A stretch of DNA of 64,000 nt from Bondarzewia mesenterica. Taxonomy: Eukaryota > Basidiomycota > Agaricomycetes > Russulales > Bondarzewiaceae. Shown in pieces: positions 36,786 to 48,114 of this stretch. The stretch covers positions 1 to 64,000 of the forward strand of contig SGPL01000030.1 of assembly GCA_004802705.1 (NCBI GenBank), in the 5' to 3' direction. Made by a program: the position numbers and the translations under genes. Numbering within the stretch: position 1 is the stretch's first letter; every line of letters begins with the position of its first letter. The notes beneath the pieces were generated by a model. The model did no database searches, was not told the DNA's origin, and was given only the letters and a program-made list of their open reading frames with translations.

Positions 36786-37857
36786 TGTCATGGACGGAAT
36801 GGAGAGGAGATATAGGCCTTGAAGGAGCGCCATTCGGTGCGGTGGCGGCGGGATGGTGGTGGTAGTGATGGTGGAAATGGTGATGATGGTGCGGTGCCTG
36901 CCCCGGACCAACATGGATGTGCTGATGGGAGGTGGACAGTGGCTGATTTCGGTGATGTTGCTGTTGCTGTTGCTGCTGTTGCATAAACATCAGCCTCTCG
37001 CGATCACGATCTCTTTCCGCTTTCTCCCTCTCATATCTTTCCCTGGCCCTTTCCCGCTCGAAATCCATGAGACCCTCCTCTCGCTCCTTCTCTCTATGAT
37101 ATTCCTCCTCAGTCATCCTTCTAGGTTCTCGACTTCTTGATAATCCATTACTCCCTCCCATCCATCCGTTGACCTTCGGACTGCCAACACTGGCATTTCC
37201 TGTCACATGGACAGGCGAAATTGACCGGCTCATCACGTCGGATGAGGAGGGTAGCCACCAGCGCCTGGACCTCCCGATGACATATGTATCGGCGACATCA
37301 TCTCGTGCTCGTAGTTATGCGTGAACTCCTGGTGTAGACCAGACGGCCCCGGTAGTTGTCGTCGTGGTCCTGACATACCAGGGCCAGGATATCCTGAAGG
37401 AACATGTTGCATCTGCCCGTGCTGCGATGGACCTCGACTTCCCAATCCACCTGTTCCCAATGCAGGACCATCCATCATCCCCGGTCCGTAGGTCTCGAAT
37501 GTGTGAGACAGCGGCGGACCCGGTGGGGCATTCATCGTTCTGTTAGCCTCAAATGGTCGACGACTGCTGTAAAGCAAGTCCAAATCATGGGAGACATCCG
37601 CTTGGGATAGGGAAGAAGTTGGGGGTATACGAGGGGTTCTCGTTTGCTGCGGGTTGTCAGCGATTGGTTGTTAACGATGTCGTATAGCGTAGGTGGATGG
37701 GAATTTCATGAGGGTAAGTAAGAATACGTCGCACTGCAAGATAATGAGAATTTGTGCCCCGAAACTCGACAAAAGATGTACCAGGTTGAGAGGCATCAGC
37801 TATCCGCTGATCTCTTTCTAGTTTTCGTCGTTTCCGATTGGTCTCCGCAATCATGTC
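36785..37857 (-). CDS. unrecognised charged, His/Gln-rich protein; 3' end replaced by eEF3 fragment
   Basis: Minus-strand frames from about 37854 (MIAETNRKRRKLERDQ) through 37583-37234 (Gly/Pro/Met-rich) to 37230-36790 look coding. Features are a basic start, PPGPPLSHTFETYGPG, and then a long Arg/Glu run (EYHREKEREEG, RERYEREKAERDRDRERL, about 37130-36990). A Gln tract and a His-rich stretch follow (36980-36850), with PSRPISPLHSVHDSP at the end. Introns between these blocks were not resolved with confidence. Beyond HSVHDSP the same frame runs into the eEF3 fragment, so the original C-terminus is missing. The composition suggests a nuclear regulatory protein, but no domain is recognised. It may itself be a pseudogene. 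Confidence 0.45.
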
Positions 37858-37969
37858 GGTTTGAAGGTCATCACGAGCGTGCTGCGAAAAGAAGACAATG
37901 AGAGACTAATTGCTGCACAAAGACATCCTGTCGAACTTGGCTTGGGCGTCCATTGAAGTGGACAAAACG

Positions 37970-38995
37970 AGAAGAATCCGTTTTCTGATGAGGTGGGGTT
38001 GATGTCCGGAGACCCCGCTGATGAGGAGGATATGCCTGATAGACCGTGAGGTGGATGGGCCTCTTCATCATCATCAGGCCCGGTGAGGACGAATAGAGAT
38101 CCCTTTGAGGATCGGGATCCGGAGGTTTTGCACGATGCAGGCTCAGATGATGGCTCGGAACCGAGAAGCCTTCGTGCTGTGGGTGTGATATCAAAACCTC
38201 CTCACGCGTCCCTGCGCACTGCTTTGCCACCGACAGTGGACTTCGTCCCCATGTCGCCGCTCATCGAACAGGCTTCACGGAACAGCTTATCGTGCTCCTC
38301 ATCTTCGCACATCGTCTCATCTAGCCATTACGATAGTGCCCGGTCCTCGAATGACATGTCGGTGCGTCGGCCGACCTCCACCATTGACGCCAAACCTTCG
38401 CCAAGTCAGCCTATGCGTAGGTCCAATTCATGGTGGGCGCGCTTCGCGCGGACTCCCCCTCCTCGATCGGCTGTCGGGTGACGCGAGCAGCAGGAGCACT
38501 TCTGGTCGATCGACTTTCTTGGACTTCCGAGATCCGAACCTGCCGCCGAGGCTTATCACCATCGAGGAGTCGCAGCATTCCAACATGTCGAACTCGCGCG
38601 AGTTCAAGAAGCCGCGCGCGGCCTCGGGGTCGGGATCGCAGGATGTGGCATTTGTCAGGAGTGGCGATGTTGCGCGGCGCGCGTCGGTGTATGCAGCTGC
38701 GAGGCGCGCCCAGTCGGTGTCGTCATTGCAGACCGCGAACACTGAAACACTGGAACGCACCGAGGGATCCATGCGATTGTACAGCGCGACTCGACGATTA
38801 ACTTGCAAACGACGACGAGCGCAGCCGTTGGTGACGATTTCGGCAATGCGGGAGGCCGAGAGCGCAGAGGCGTCGTTTGTGGCCCCTGTGACGAGGCAAC
38901 TAGATGTTCTCCGGCGTGCAACGACTGGCCGAAGCTGCGCTGTTGAACGTCGTCGGTTTTTTTCTGACCCTCCATAGCACTCCATGCTATTTGTT
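37970..38995 (+). pseudogene. broken Ser/Arg-rich protein fragment
   Basis: A plus-strand coding-like stretch begins near KNPFSDEVG, hits an in-frame TGA at 38047-38049, resumes at 38080 (TNRDPFEDRDPEVL) and runs to RRSNSWWARFAR. An extra C in a five-C run near 38452 then shifts the frame to LSGDASSRSTSGRSTFLDF, LITIEESQHSNM and ARRASVYAAARR. Another shift follows near 38770 (QRDSTINLQTTTS in a third frame). Several independent breaks make a pseudogene likely. The original protein looks like the cytoplasmic tail of a larger protein; family not recognised. The start is not visible; it abuts the minus-strand gene at about 37.9 kb. Confidence 0.5.
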
Positions 38996-39091
38996 TCTGT
39001 TTGGTAGTCAACTCCTAAAGCTCACCGCCGCTCTCCTTCCCACTAAACAACATTGAGTCCTCCTGCTTGCTGCAGTCGTTATCACACCATC

Positions 39092-40122
39092 ATGAAATCC
39101 ATCTCCATCTTCAAAGGTGAAAGGGATGCCATTGGCACCATGAACATCACTGCGGCTCCACGCTATGAATTTGTTATCCAGACTGCAAATCAGATCCGCG
39201 AGCGTCTGCTCAAGGAAGAACAACTTCGACAACCATTTTTGGATCTGTTTCTTGCGGTTCACAAGGACGACTCTGCCTTTCCAGATTCTTTGAAGCATTT
39301 TACCCCTGTTGAAGACCAAATCTCAAACCGAGCCAAGATTGAACAAGTCAGAAAGAATCTCCCCACTGACAGAGATGTTCTTGACTTCCTCACAAATGCA
39401 TTTCCCGATATCTATCTGGTGCCTGGGTACTTGGCTGCTGAAGGGGCAGATAAGGAGTACGTGTCGATCTTATATCTTATCATTGAGCAATGGGAGCAGA
39501 GTGTGAGTACTGTTGTCATGCGGCATGTATACTCCTGATTAAATCTCTATTGCAGGGGCAAGGCAATGAAGCTTTGTGGTCAAGATTGGTGTTTGTCTTT
39601 ATGGCAGTTTTGCTCCATGAAGTTGCACATAGTGCATTGCTGTGGTATAGTCGAGGGGCCTGCAATAGTCCACAGCTGGGTGGGATTGATGGAGAAGCTG
39701 GTTGTTTCATAGAGAAGCGGCTTTGGGGTGGAATTTCAGGAGCCGAGTTTGAAGACAGTACCGAGCGTCTGGTGCATGTAGGAATCACAAAGGATGAAAA
39801 GTTTCTCTTCATTGGTGTGTTTTTTATTATTTTCATTGCCTGTTATCAAGCATTGAACTGGCATCATACTCAAATAGACAAAGCCTCAGCAGATTCTGCT
39901 ATCAAGCTTAATGTCTCCAAAGGTCTTCCCATCCTCGATGTCTCCATTCTTTCTCCTGCACCTCCTATCACTATTGGTCACACACGTTTCAAACTTTCAT
40001 CGGCTATAGCAAGCAGCACACCAATTTTACGGCAGCTGGTCCCAGCACCCAAGGTACCCAAGGGTCACACAAGGCGTCCGCTTTTGAAGAACGACAAAAT
40101 CCGTGTCATGCCTAATGTTTGA
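39092..40122 (+). CDS. HExxH motif protein, unknown family
   Basis: Two exons (39092-39502, 39556-40122) give 325 aa. The centre carries MAVLLHEVAHSALLWYSRG at about 154-172. HEVAH is the HExxH zinc-peptidase signature, followed 15-35 residues later by GIDGEAGCFIEKRLWGG, where the Glu or a later residue could be the third ligand. The N-terminal 137 residues are helical and charged, with no signal peptide. A 36-nt GT..AG stretch at 39815-39850 is too short for an intron and was left in as coding (hydrophobic FIIFIACYQ). It is intact although both sides are pseudogenes. Peptidase activity is an inference from one motif. Confidence 0.65.
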
Positions 40123-40430
40123 GAATCAGGTGGAGGATCATGTTGATAGTGTTGGAGGTGTTGTCGTATTTTCTTTTCCTAGCTTGGTGCACTTTCTCGC
40201 TTATTGTAAATGATGTGGCTTTGTACAAATAAATTCATGCCGCCACGCTTGAGGCGAAGCTGTTCCCCGAAGCATGTCACCTTCGCTGCAGATTCCACAC
40301 CGGACTGACCTAATCTCAGGTGAACAGCTCTCGCTGAACCATCTTAAATACCTCCTAAACTCAGGACAATAAGATAAAGAATCGACAGGAGGAAGGTAAT
40401 ACGAGAACAAAAAACAAGCTCGCCTATAGA

Positions 40431-43400
40431 TCAGAGCTCGTCGTCACTGACATCTTCGTCTCTCTTCTGCGAGCCATGCGCTCCGTCTTGAGCTATACGG
40501 CGCAACGGCGAACATCATCAGCATCGCCTTCACAAACAAACGACTGTGAGCGCTTACCTTGCGAGCCTCAGAGGACATGATCTTCTTCTGCTTCATGTTA
40601 TCAACCTTTACCCATAGCGTCGTACTGGTCCTCCTCCTGGCCGTCCTTCTTGTCAATGCGGGGCCCTGAGCCCTGACCCTCAACCCAGTTGTGCCCGGAA
40701 ACCTCAAAACTACCGTCGCGCATCGCCCACACCTCCTTGCAGATCGACTCTGAGAAGTCACGGTTGTGGGTGATGATGAGCACCCGCCTTCGAAGACTTT
40801 GAGCGCCTCGATTGGAGCAGCAAGCGACTCGCGATCGAGGTAGTCTGGACATAAAAAAAGCAGATTTAGAAAAGAAGATAAAGAGGACGTGTGGGAAAGA
40901 GACACACTGATCAGCTCATCCAAGCACATGGCGTATGGGCGATGCCAGGTTGCGGCGCCGAACACTGACCGCCGGAAACACCGCGCATGGTATTATGCGA
41001 GACGAACTCGGGCTCGAGTCCAAAGTCAGCGAAGTGCTGCTCAATCTCTCGACGAACAAGGGGACGGAGGAAACCAAGGCATTGAGCCTCGTGGGTGTCG
41101 ACCTCGATGACCTTCTGTGTTAGAAATGACATGTCGGTGACTATTTTCCCGAAATAACATCAGGCAAGAAAATGGCAGCGCACCTTCTCGAATCCACGTT
41201 TGACAAGCTCGTCATGCGGCAGCCAGATGTTCTCTGACATGGACAAACCCTTGAACGATACTTCATACTCGTACGACTGCTTCAACTTCTTGCGGTTCGT
41301 GATCTCGTCAATGATGCGCTTCTGGCCCTCGATGACAACGAGCGAGCTATTCTTCACTTCTGGCGGTTCACCTTGGTCATTTCCTCCAAATTTTCACCGG
41401 TCCGGTACCGCCGGAGCATGTACTCCGACGGAGTCTTGTCAAGGTGATGATCGATGTGGTGGAATGCATGCTGGGCGACGTAGCCCATGACCAAGTTCGG
41501 GTGCTTCCAGACCTCGCCACCCTTGTTAGGTTTCATCCCGCCAGTGAGCAATCTGACGAGCGTCGACTTGCCAGATCCGTTGGGACCGAGAATAGCAACG
41601 CGAGACGAGAGACTTGGAGTGTGATGTCATACAGCTGCTGCACGGGCTGCGTGGGGTATTGGAAGCCAACCTTGCGCATCTTCAACAGGGACTTCTTGGT
41701 CTTGACACCCTCGAGCAAAGGAGGGTCGGGGAGCTTGAACTTGTAGTCGTCCGCGGCCTCGAGAGTGTAGTAAGACTTGGCTTCGGGGACCTGCTTGACG
41801 AAAGACTCGAGATTGCCCCTGTAGCGGTGCAGCTTGAAACGGTTCAGATGGAGGACGTCGGTAATGGTATTATTAATGAAACCAGAGTCGTGCGAAACAA
41901 TGATGGAAGTGCAGTGAGTGAGGCTGGTGAGGTAGTTCTCCAGCCAGGCGACGTTGACGACGTCCAAATGGTTGGTCGGCTCATCGAGCAAAAGGATATC
42001 GGCTTTGAAAAGCATCGCGCGGGCAAGGGCGAGCTTCATCTTCCAACCACCAGAGAGGCTATCAATGGCATGTTGCTACCGCTCTTCGTTGAACCCGACA
42101 GAAGCGAGCGTCTCCACAATCTCCTCGTCCGTAAGAATGCGTTCGTCTGAGAGAATGAACTGAAGGACAGAGGTATCCTCCTCACTGCCGTCAACGTCGT
42201 GCTCGACGTAGAAGGTGGGACCTCGTCGGGAGATGGGAAGCCTTCGACTTGACTGAAAAAAAAAAGATAAGAGTAGACGAAATTTCAATGATTAGTAGTG
42301 GCACATACCCATTGGTGATTGCACGCATCAGCGTCGACTTGCCAGTACCGTTCTTATCGCAAAGACCGTAGCGGTGACCACGCTTGAGAGGGAGAATTGG
42401 CAATTGCACAGATCTTCGCCTTCCTCCTCATCTTCAAGAGCCTCACCGACGTCCGCGTCCTCCGTGGCCGAGCGGACCACCCACTCCCTCGCAACTGTCA
42501 GGGACTCGGGATTCTGGGCAAGGAAAGTAAGGTACGGTGCGAGAATGTCCCACTCTGGCACATCGAAGATCTTGGTATTAGCAAGGTTAGCAGCGAGGCG
42601 CGCAACATAGATGGTGACCTCATCAGCGACAGAGGGCACAGGGTTCGCGCCGGCTTTCTTGTAGATCGAGATGAGCGAGTGTGCAAGCTGGCCGGACTCA
42701 GCTTGCTTGACAAGAGGGAGATCTGAGCCGTCGCCTGTCGGAATCTCACCGGCCTGGCGTAGCGTAGCAATCGCACGACCAACCACACTGCGGGCCTCAG
42801 GGTCGCCAATGGTGGACTCAACCTTGATCAGACCGGGCAGAAGCTTGGGAATAAAAGGCCTGACGGTGACAGCGGAGTCAACGAGCTTCGCCATGTTGTC
42901 CACGATGCTGTATTACAAATTAGCGTCTTCGTCTCACAAAAGGAAGACGCAAAAAACAATACTTACACAGCAACCTTACGTTTGGTGATAGTGAGTTTCT
43001 CCGAGAGACCACGAGAAAGAAGGGGGACCATGAGAGAAAGGGTAGGCGAATCGACTTCAGAAACGAAAGTAGTGGCCGAGAGGAGCTGAATCGTATTCGG
43101 AACCTCTTCGACCGGATTAATAAGAGCTTTAATAAGAGCAGGAATAAAGCGTTCAATGTCCTTGTTGGACACGAGGGCCGTTGCCTTCGTGAGCGACTCG
43201 CGCGACGCCTTCTTCACATCTGCTTTGGTGTCCCAAATCGCCTCGGAAAGGACGGGGACAATGTCGGGCATGAGCTTGGCAGTCTGGACTGGGGCGCTCA
43301 CGACGAGCTGCTCGAGAACGGCGAGCGACCCGGTCTTGACCTGCCACTTGCCGGCAGTTTTGATCTCGTGAAGGAGCGCGGGAAGAAGAAACGCAGTACC

Positions 43401-43850
43401 CCAGGGGTTTGCCTTGGATACGTACGCCCGAACGGCCTCCTCGACTGCCATCCGCGCGGCGGGCATCTTGTCAGCAAAAGCCTCCAGCAAGGCGGCATAG
43501 AGACCAGAGTCGACCCTGAACGGCAGCGTTGGCTATGATAATGACGGCCTCTGCAGCGCTCTCGCGTGCGGCAGGGGATTTCTTGTCGGCGAGAGCCTTG
43601 ACAATAGCCTCGGCGGAGCCGATGGCCTTGAGGGCTGAAGGGCCATCCTTTGAGCAAGAGCTGCGACAGCCTCAGAAGCGCTCTTGCGAGCAGCCTTGTC
43701 GACGACAAAGAGGTTAGATGCATCGACTTGGCCATGGGCGGCAGCCTTAAGGGAAGCAGGGGAGGAGATAGTAGGGGCGGCAGCGACGACACTGGCCTTT
43801 CCACCGCGAAAAACCCCTCCGCAGTGCCATGTTCCCTCGCCACCTGACCC
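40431..43850 (-). pseudogene. YEF3: elongation factor 3 (eEF3), multiply disrupted
   Basis: Nearly the whole eEF3 (fungal ABC-F ATPase that acts on the ribosome with eEF1A) is recognisable: HEAT-repeat part (AFADKMPAARMAVEEAVRAY), first ABC cassette ([33 protein letters not shown]) and second cassette (GPNGSGKST region, SGGQ). The lesions are many: a lost A near 43636, a shift near 43515, a deletion with shift near 42387, a lost base near 42219, TAG at 42076-42078, a 4-base loss near 41605, deletions near 41355 and 40967, and a lost base near 40786. The expected N-terminus and start codon are absent. eEF3 is essential in fungi, so a functional copy should be elsewhere. Introns with good borders survive at about 42300-42250 and 41175-41115. 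Confidence 0.88.
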
Positions 43851-44575
43851 GCGTCTGCAAACGCACCTTCTTCACATCCTCTCCCGCATTCTCAGGACAC
43901 AACAAGGTACGCCCCTCTTCCGCCCATCACTCCGCCCAAGCACGTCAACCCCGGACATACGAAACGCCAAAGTTCTAAAATGCATCCATCCGNGGGGGCG
44001 CGTGAAATTTGAATTTGCGTAGTGGTCGAAGATCAAACACAAAAAGGGCGCCATGGACGCGCAAAAGTCGACAATCTATGGCCGAGCGACTCGCGTACGC
44101 CAACCTCTGCCCTCCCCCCTCCCCCTCTCCATCTTTTTTTCGTTTTCCCCGCAAGTTGAGCGGAAGTGCGATACGAACAGGACACCATGGTCGCCGTCGC
44201 GGGCCCTCCCGCGTCTTCCCCGATTGGCGTCTCAGCCTCCGCTTGACCTGACCCGCTCGTGGTTACTGCGGGCTTCTGTCGTTGTCGTTGTATTTTGGCT
44301 CGCAGATGGCGGCTCGGCGGACCCAGACAAGAACATGGCGCTCCACAACATGCTCAAAAAAAGTGCGCGCGGACGGCGTGCCCAAAGCGAACATCGAGAC
44401 CCCGCTGGCAAAGGTGTGCTATATGCTCTTCGCGCGTGTCTAAGCTTCGAATTTTCTCATACATAGTTTCGTGTGTTGCTCAAGGCCAGCGGAGGGAAGA
44501 ACAAGGGCGAGCTGCTCGCGACGTACGAAGAGATGGCCCACGGAGGGTGTGGACTACGCTGGACGATTAGTCCAA
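43829..44575 (+). pseudogene. YebC/TACO1-type mitochondrial translational activator, truncated
   Basis: Plus strand, starting at ATG 43829. It has a mitochondrial-like leader (MFPRHLTRVCKRTFF) ending in FSGHNK before an intron, then WSKIKHKKGAMDAQKS and YGRATR at about 44019-44094. DGGSADPDKNMALHNMLKK follows at about 44307-44361, then after an extra A (seven-A run) the VRADGVPKANIET segment in a shifted frame, and ASGGKNKGELLATYEEMAHGG at about 44484-44546. The C-terminal half of the family (about 120 residues) is missing and the frame ends at once. One ambiguous base lies at about 43993. Family knowledge: TACO1/Dpc29 helps mitochondrial translation. The 5' end overlaps the broken eEF3 5' end head-to-head. 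Confidence 0.8.
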
Positions 44576-44630
44576 ACAAGTAGGCCGAAAAAAAATGTTA
44601 CGTCATTCAACATTGTAGTCATCCATGTAT

Positions 44631-45735
44631 TCAGATTTTTACTCCCTTCCAACCCATGTCCCGCGCGTCCGTTATCAGAAAATCGTACCAAATGACCGCT
44701 AGCGGAGCAGTAGCAAGATGCCACAACGAATGGGCGTCGATGGTCCTCCACCATGGAGCAAAATCAAAAAAGCTCGAGGCAAGTCGCTGCCGTAGTCAGA
44801 AGCACCGCCACAGCGGCATTTGTGGCATAGACTGGGCGATAAGACTTCGCCTGGTATGCGAAACGGCGAAAGACGGACAAGGAAGATGGTAAGGCGAAGG
44901 CCAGCCAGAGGATGTTGTGCGTAAGGCCTAGAGCGAGGTTGAATATGATATTGTAAGTGTAGTCGAAGCGAGGAAGGAGCACAAGGTAAGAGACGTGTCC
45001 AATGTATACAAGGATGCATAAAATAGACCAGAGATAGTACATGATTCGTCTGCGGTTGGCGTTGAATATGGGGGAAGTGAGGTGACGATTACGCGAATTG
45101 ACGGGATACAGATGGAAAAGCCGGATGACAGAGAAGTAGAGTGAGTAGAGGATTGTCATTGCAGCTGAGAAGTAATCCAGCTTCTCAGTCAACGGAGTAT
45201 CTAGAGGAATCCACACGTTAGATCACAAGCAGAATGCAACCAGAACCTTACAGGCAGGCTAACCTCGGGTATGGAACACAGCAGACCATAACCACGCATT
45301 GCAGCTCACATATGACCAAGTGACGTAGAACTTTTTCATCGGGTGGTCATCTTGAATATCCTTCTCGACCTCCCCTCTGCCCCAGATGTGCAGCAAGAGG
45401 TTCATGAGAGAAAATATGACTGACGCAGGCTCCTGCATGCCCAGGAAGCGCCAAAATGGCCATTTCCCGTAGTACTGCTGTATGAATACGCCGATTTCGA
45501 TAGCGAAATCAGTGATGGTATGCATGCACTTGTATTTGCATTGATCGATGCACGTCCAATGAGTCAGAGAGTCGAGCAGGGAAGTTTGGGTGATTTCGGA
45601 TCTTGACGTGCAGTTCTCGAGCTGGCATCGTGAAACACAGCGTTGGAAATCGTTTGACCTGTCCCCTGACGATGCAGCTACCAGTGTTAGGATAGATGCT
45701 AGCGTAAGAAAGCGAAGATATGGCTGAAGCTGCAT
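44631..45735 (-). CDS. PER1: PER1/PGAP3-like GPI-lipid remodelling protein, with 3' frameshift
   Basis: Exon 1 45735-45264 and exon 2 from 45200 downwards. It begins with a signal peptide, then a lumenal Cys-rich part (RCVSRCQLENC, WTCIDQCKYKCMH) and multiple membrane segments, matching PER1, the ER enzyme that removes the unsaturated acyl chain from GPI anchors. Conserved WSYVSCNAWLWSAVFHTRD is present. After TTAATCLELF a run of six T shifts the frame to TGA at 44764. One base less would read straight on through DFAPWWRTIDAHSLWH to a stop at 44631-44633, which is the conserved family C-terminus with its His. So either a sequencing error or a recent inactivating insertion. Without the tail the protein would be 309 aa and lack the last conserved histidine. 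Confidence 0.88.
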
Positions 45736-46152
45736 TGCCAGCTGACGCTATAGTGAGGCTGAAGCTGCAAGAGCGACCAGTGGTCGGAATTTCGTCGACA
45801 GCGTAGCGTGGAAATGCTGACTAATAGCAGTGGCAGATTGTCCTTGGGCTCACTTTGTTTGTTCACCTTGAGTTCACCGTCTTTTTTGACACAAATCGAA
45901 GTAAAAACTATAATCCTTCCTGCTGGCGCTTGAAATCAGTAAGTTTTTAATGGATATTTTCTACCTTTCTTAAATTTAACCCTCTGATATCGTCGAGAGC
46001 AGGCACATCTACGTCACTAGTCCGCTCATTCGAGTGACAGAACTCGGGGCAAGCTCGAGGTATCTTGCAGTATTTCTCGTGCTAGCAATGCGATGTTCGA
46101 AGACAGATTCTGATTACCCGGATTACAGCAGGGATCATTTCAATCTGGCGGA

Positions 46153-48114
46153 ATGGTCCGCAAATTTGAATCCTACACCTTCTCGTCTCAGAAGTACTTC
46201 GACGACCGCGGTGAATATGGATCCGCGCAACCCATCACAGAACGTGTCAATGTAAGTTATGTGGAACCACAATGCGTAGCAGACATATAGAAGATTTTGA
46301 AAAGCCGCACTCCCGGCCAATAGTATCATATTACTTCCCAAAAGGCGTGGGGGATCATCATTATGGAGTGAGTTAGTTCTTTGTTTGACTGACGAGGATA
46401 AATCAGGGCGTTGAAGTCTTCTTTAGGAGCGGCATCCAATGAAGCCCCATAGGTTGTCTCTAACGAATGCGCTGGTTATGGGCTACGGCCTCGACAAGCA
46501 GATCCATAACATTTATAATCCCCGCCGTGCAACAAGGGCCGAACTTGAAACCTATCATGACCCCGACTACATCGATTTTCTCTCCAAGTCAGTATTTTCT
46601 GTATATAAATCAATTTTTGAAGTCTTTGATACATCATATATGCAGAGTAACTCCCGGAAATCAAGATGACATGAAGCATCTTATCGATACCTTCAACTGC
46701 GTGGAAGACTGCCCGATCTTCGCAGATATGTATGATTTCTCCCTCATGTACGCTGGCGCATCGCTGGCTGCGGCCCGCAAGCTCTGCGCCGGGACGACAG
46801 ATATTGCGATCAACTGGTCTGGTGGCCTCCATCACGCCAAACGTGGGGAGGCTAGTGGTTTCTGCTATGTCAACGATATCGTCCTCGCGATTTTAGAACT
46901 CCTCAAGTAAGTCTTCCCTACCTTCTTTCTTACATGCGGTACTATCTGTGCCGGCTATGCATAGATACCACCCCCGAGTTCTCTATATCGATATAGATAT
47001 CCATCATGGTGATGGCGTCGAGCTGGCCTTCTACCATACCAATCGCGTCATGACCACTTCCTTTCACAAGTACACAGGCGACTTTTTTCCTGGCACTGGT
47101 AAGCTGGATGACAACGGCGCCGGCCTTGGCAAACATTTCTGCCTGAACGTACCGTTGCAAGATGGCATAGACGACGACATGTACCTGACCGTGTTCAAAA
47201 CCGTGATTAACGATACCGTCACCGCCTTCCAGCCGACGGCAATAGTCTTGCAATGCGGCGCAGACTCACTGGGCCTCGATCGACTGGGGGCGTTTAACCT
47301 CTCCATTGCTGCACATGGGGAGTGCGTGAACTTCGTACGCAAGTTCAACGTGCCGTTGTTAGTCGTGGGGGGCGGCGGGTATACGGTCAAGAATGTCAGC
47401 CGATGTTGGACGTACGAGACCTCAGTGCTCGTGGGCGCGGAGATTCCGGACGAGCTACCCGCAACTGTGTATGACTCCTTCTTTCAAGATTCCAAGTGGA
47501 AGTTACACCCACCCCTCACGGGCAAGGTCGAGAACCAGAACTCTCCGGCCTCGCTTCAGCGTATCACTATCGGTATCCGTGACAAACTTCGATATTTGAA
47601 GGGTGCACCGAGCGTCGCCATGCGCGAGATCCCGCCAGGGCTGGAGGAGTGGTTGGAGGAAGAGATGAAAACGCTGGATGAGAGGGAAGAGGAGCGGGGC
47701 ACTGCGTTCGCAGGAGAAAGTCGGGACGACCGGACGATGGCGCGGAACGAGTTTTTCGATGGAGAGAACGATGCCGATCAAGATGACATTGTCCTTGCGG
47801 GTAGAGGGCGCGGTGGGACAAGGAGGACTAGAGGGAGATCAAGAGGAAGGGGCCGCGGAAGGACGAAAAATTCAGGACCGGGGCCGAGCTCGTTGAGGGA
47901 GGAAATTGATGGTGAGGAAGAGGAGGAGGAAGTGTCTACGCCTGCTGCCCGTAAAAGAGGAAGAGGGAGAGGACGTACGAGGGGACGCCCGAAAGCGACA
48001 GACAAGGGAAAGGGGAAGGACAAGGACGAAGAGCGCGCCAACTTGGAGACGTCGACGAATCCCGATTTTGAGCTTGAACCATCAACTCCGATGGATATGG
48101 ACATTGATATATGA
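46153..48114 (+). CDS. HOS2: class I histone deacetylase, Hos2 type
   Basis: Five exons (46153-46251, 46305-46367, 46427-46587, 46646-46906, 46965-48114) give 577 aa. Zn-dependent lysine deacetylase of the Rpd3/Hos2 class: [21 protein letters not shown], catalytic His pair in [14 protein letters not shown] (about 170-171), zinc ligands in [11 protein letters not shown] (about 204-208), QCGADSLG and GGGGYT. Closest remembered relatives are Hos2 proteins (SET3 complex). The C-terminal tail (about 460-577) is unusual: alternating RGRGRGRT basic blocks, an acidic block [11 protein letters not shown], then [14 protein letters not shown], which looks like AT-hook-type DNA-contacting sequence. The start at 46153 is the first ATG in phase; the short exon 2 has a weak acceptor (GAAAAG). 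Confidence 0.92.

Noticed and set aside
39815..39850. Possible 36-nt intron in the HExxH gene
   Set aside because: Shorter than the fungal minimum of about 45 nt and a multiple of three, so reading through is simpler.
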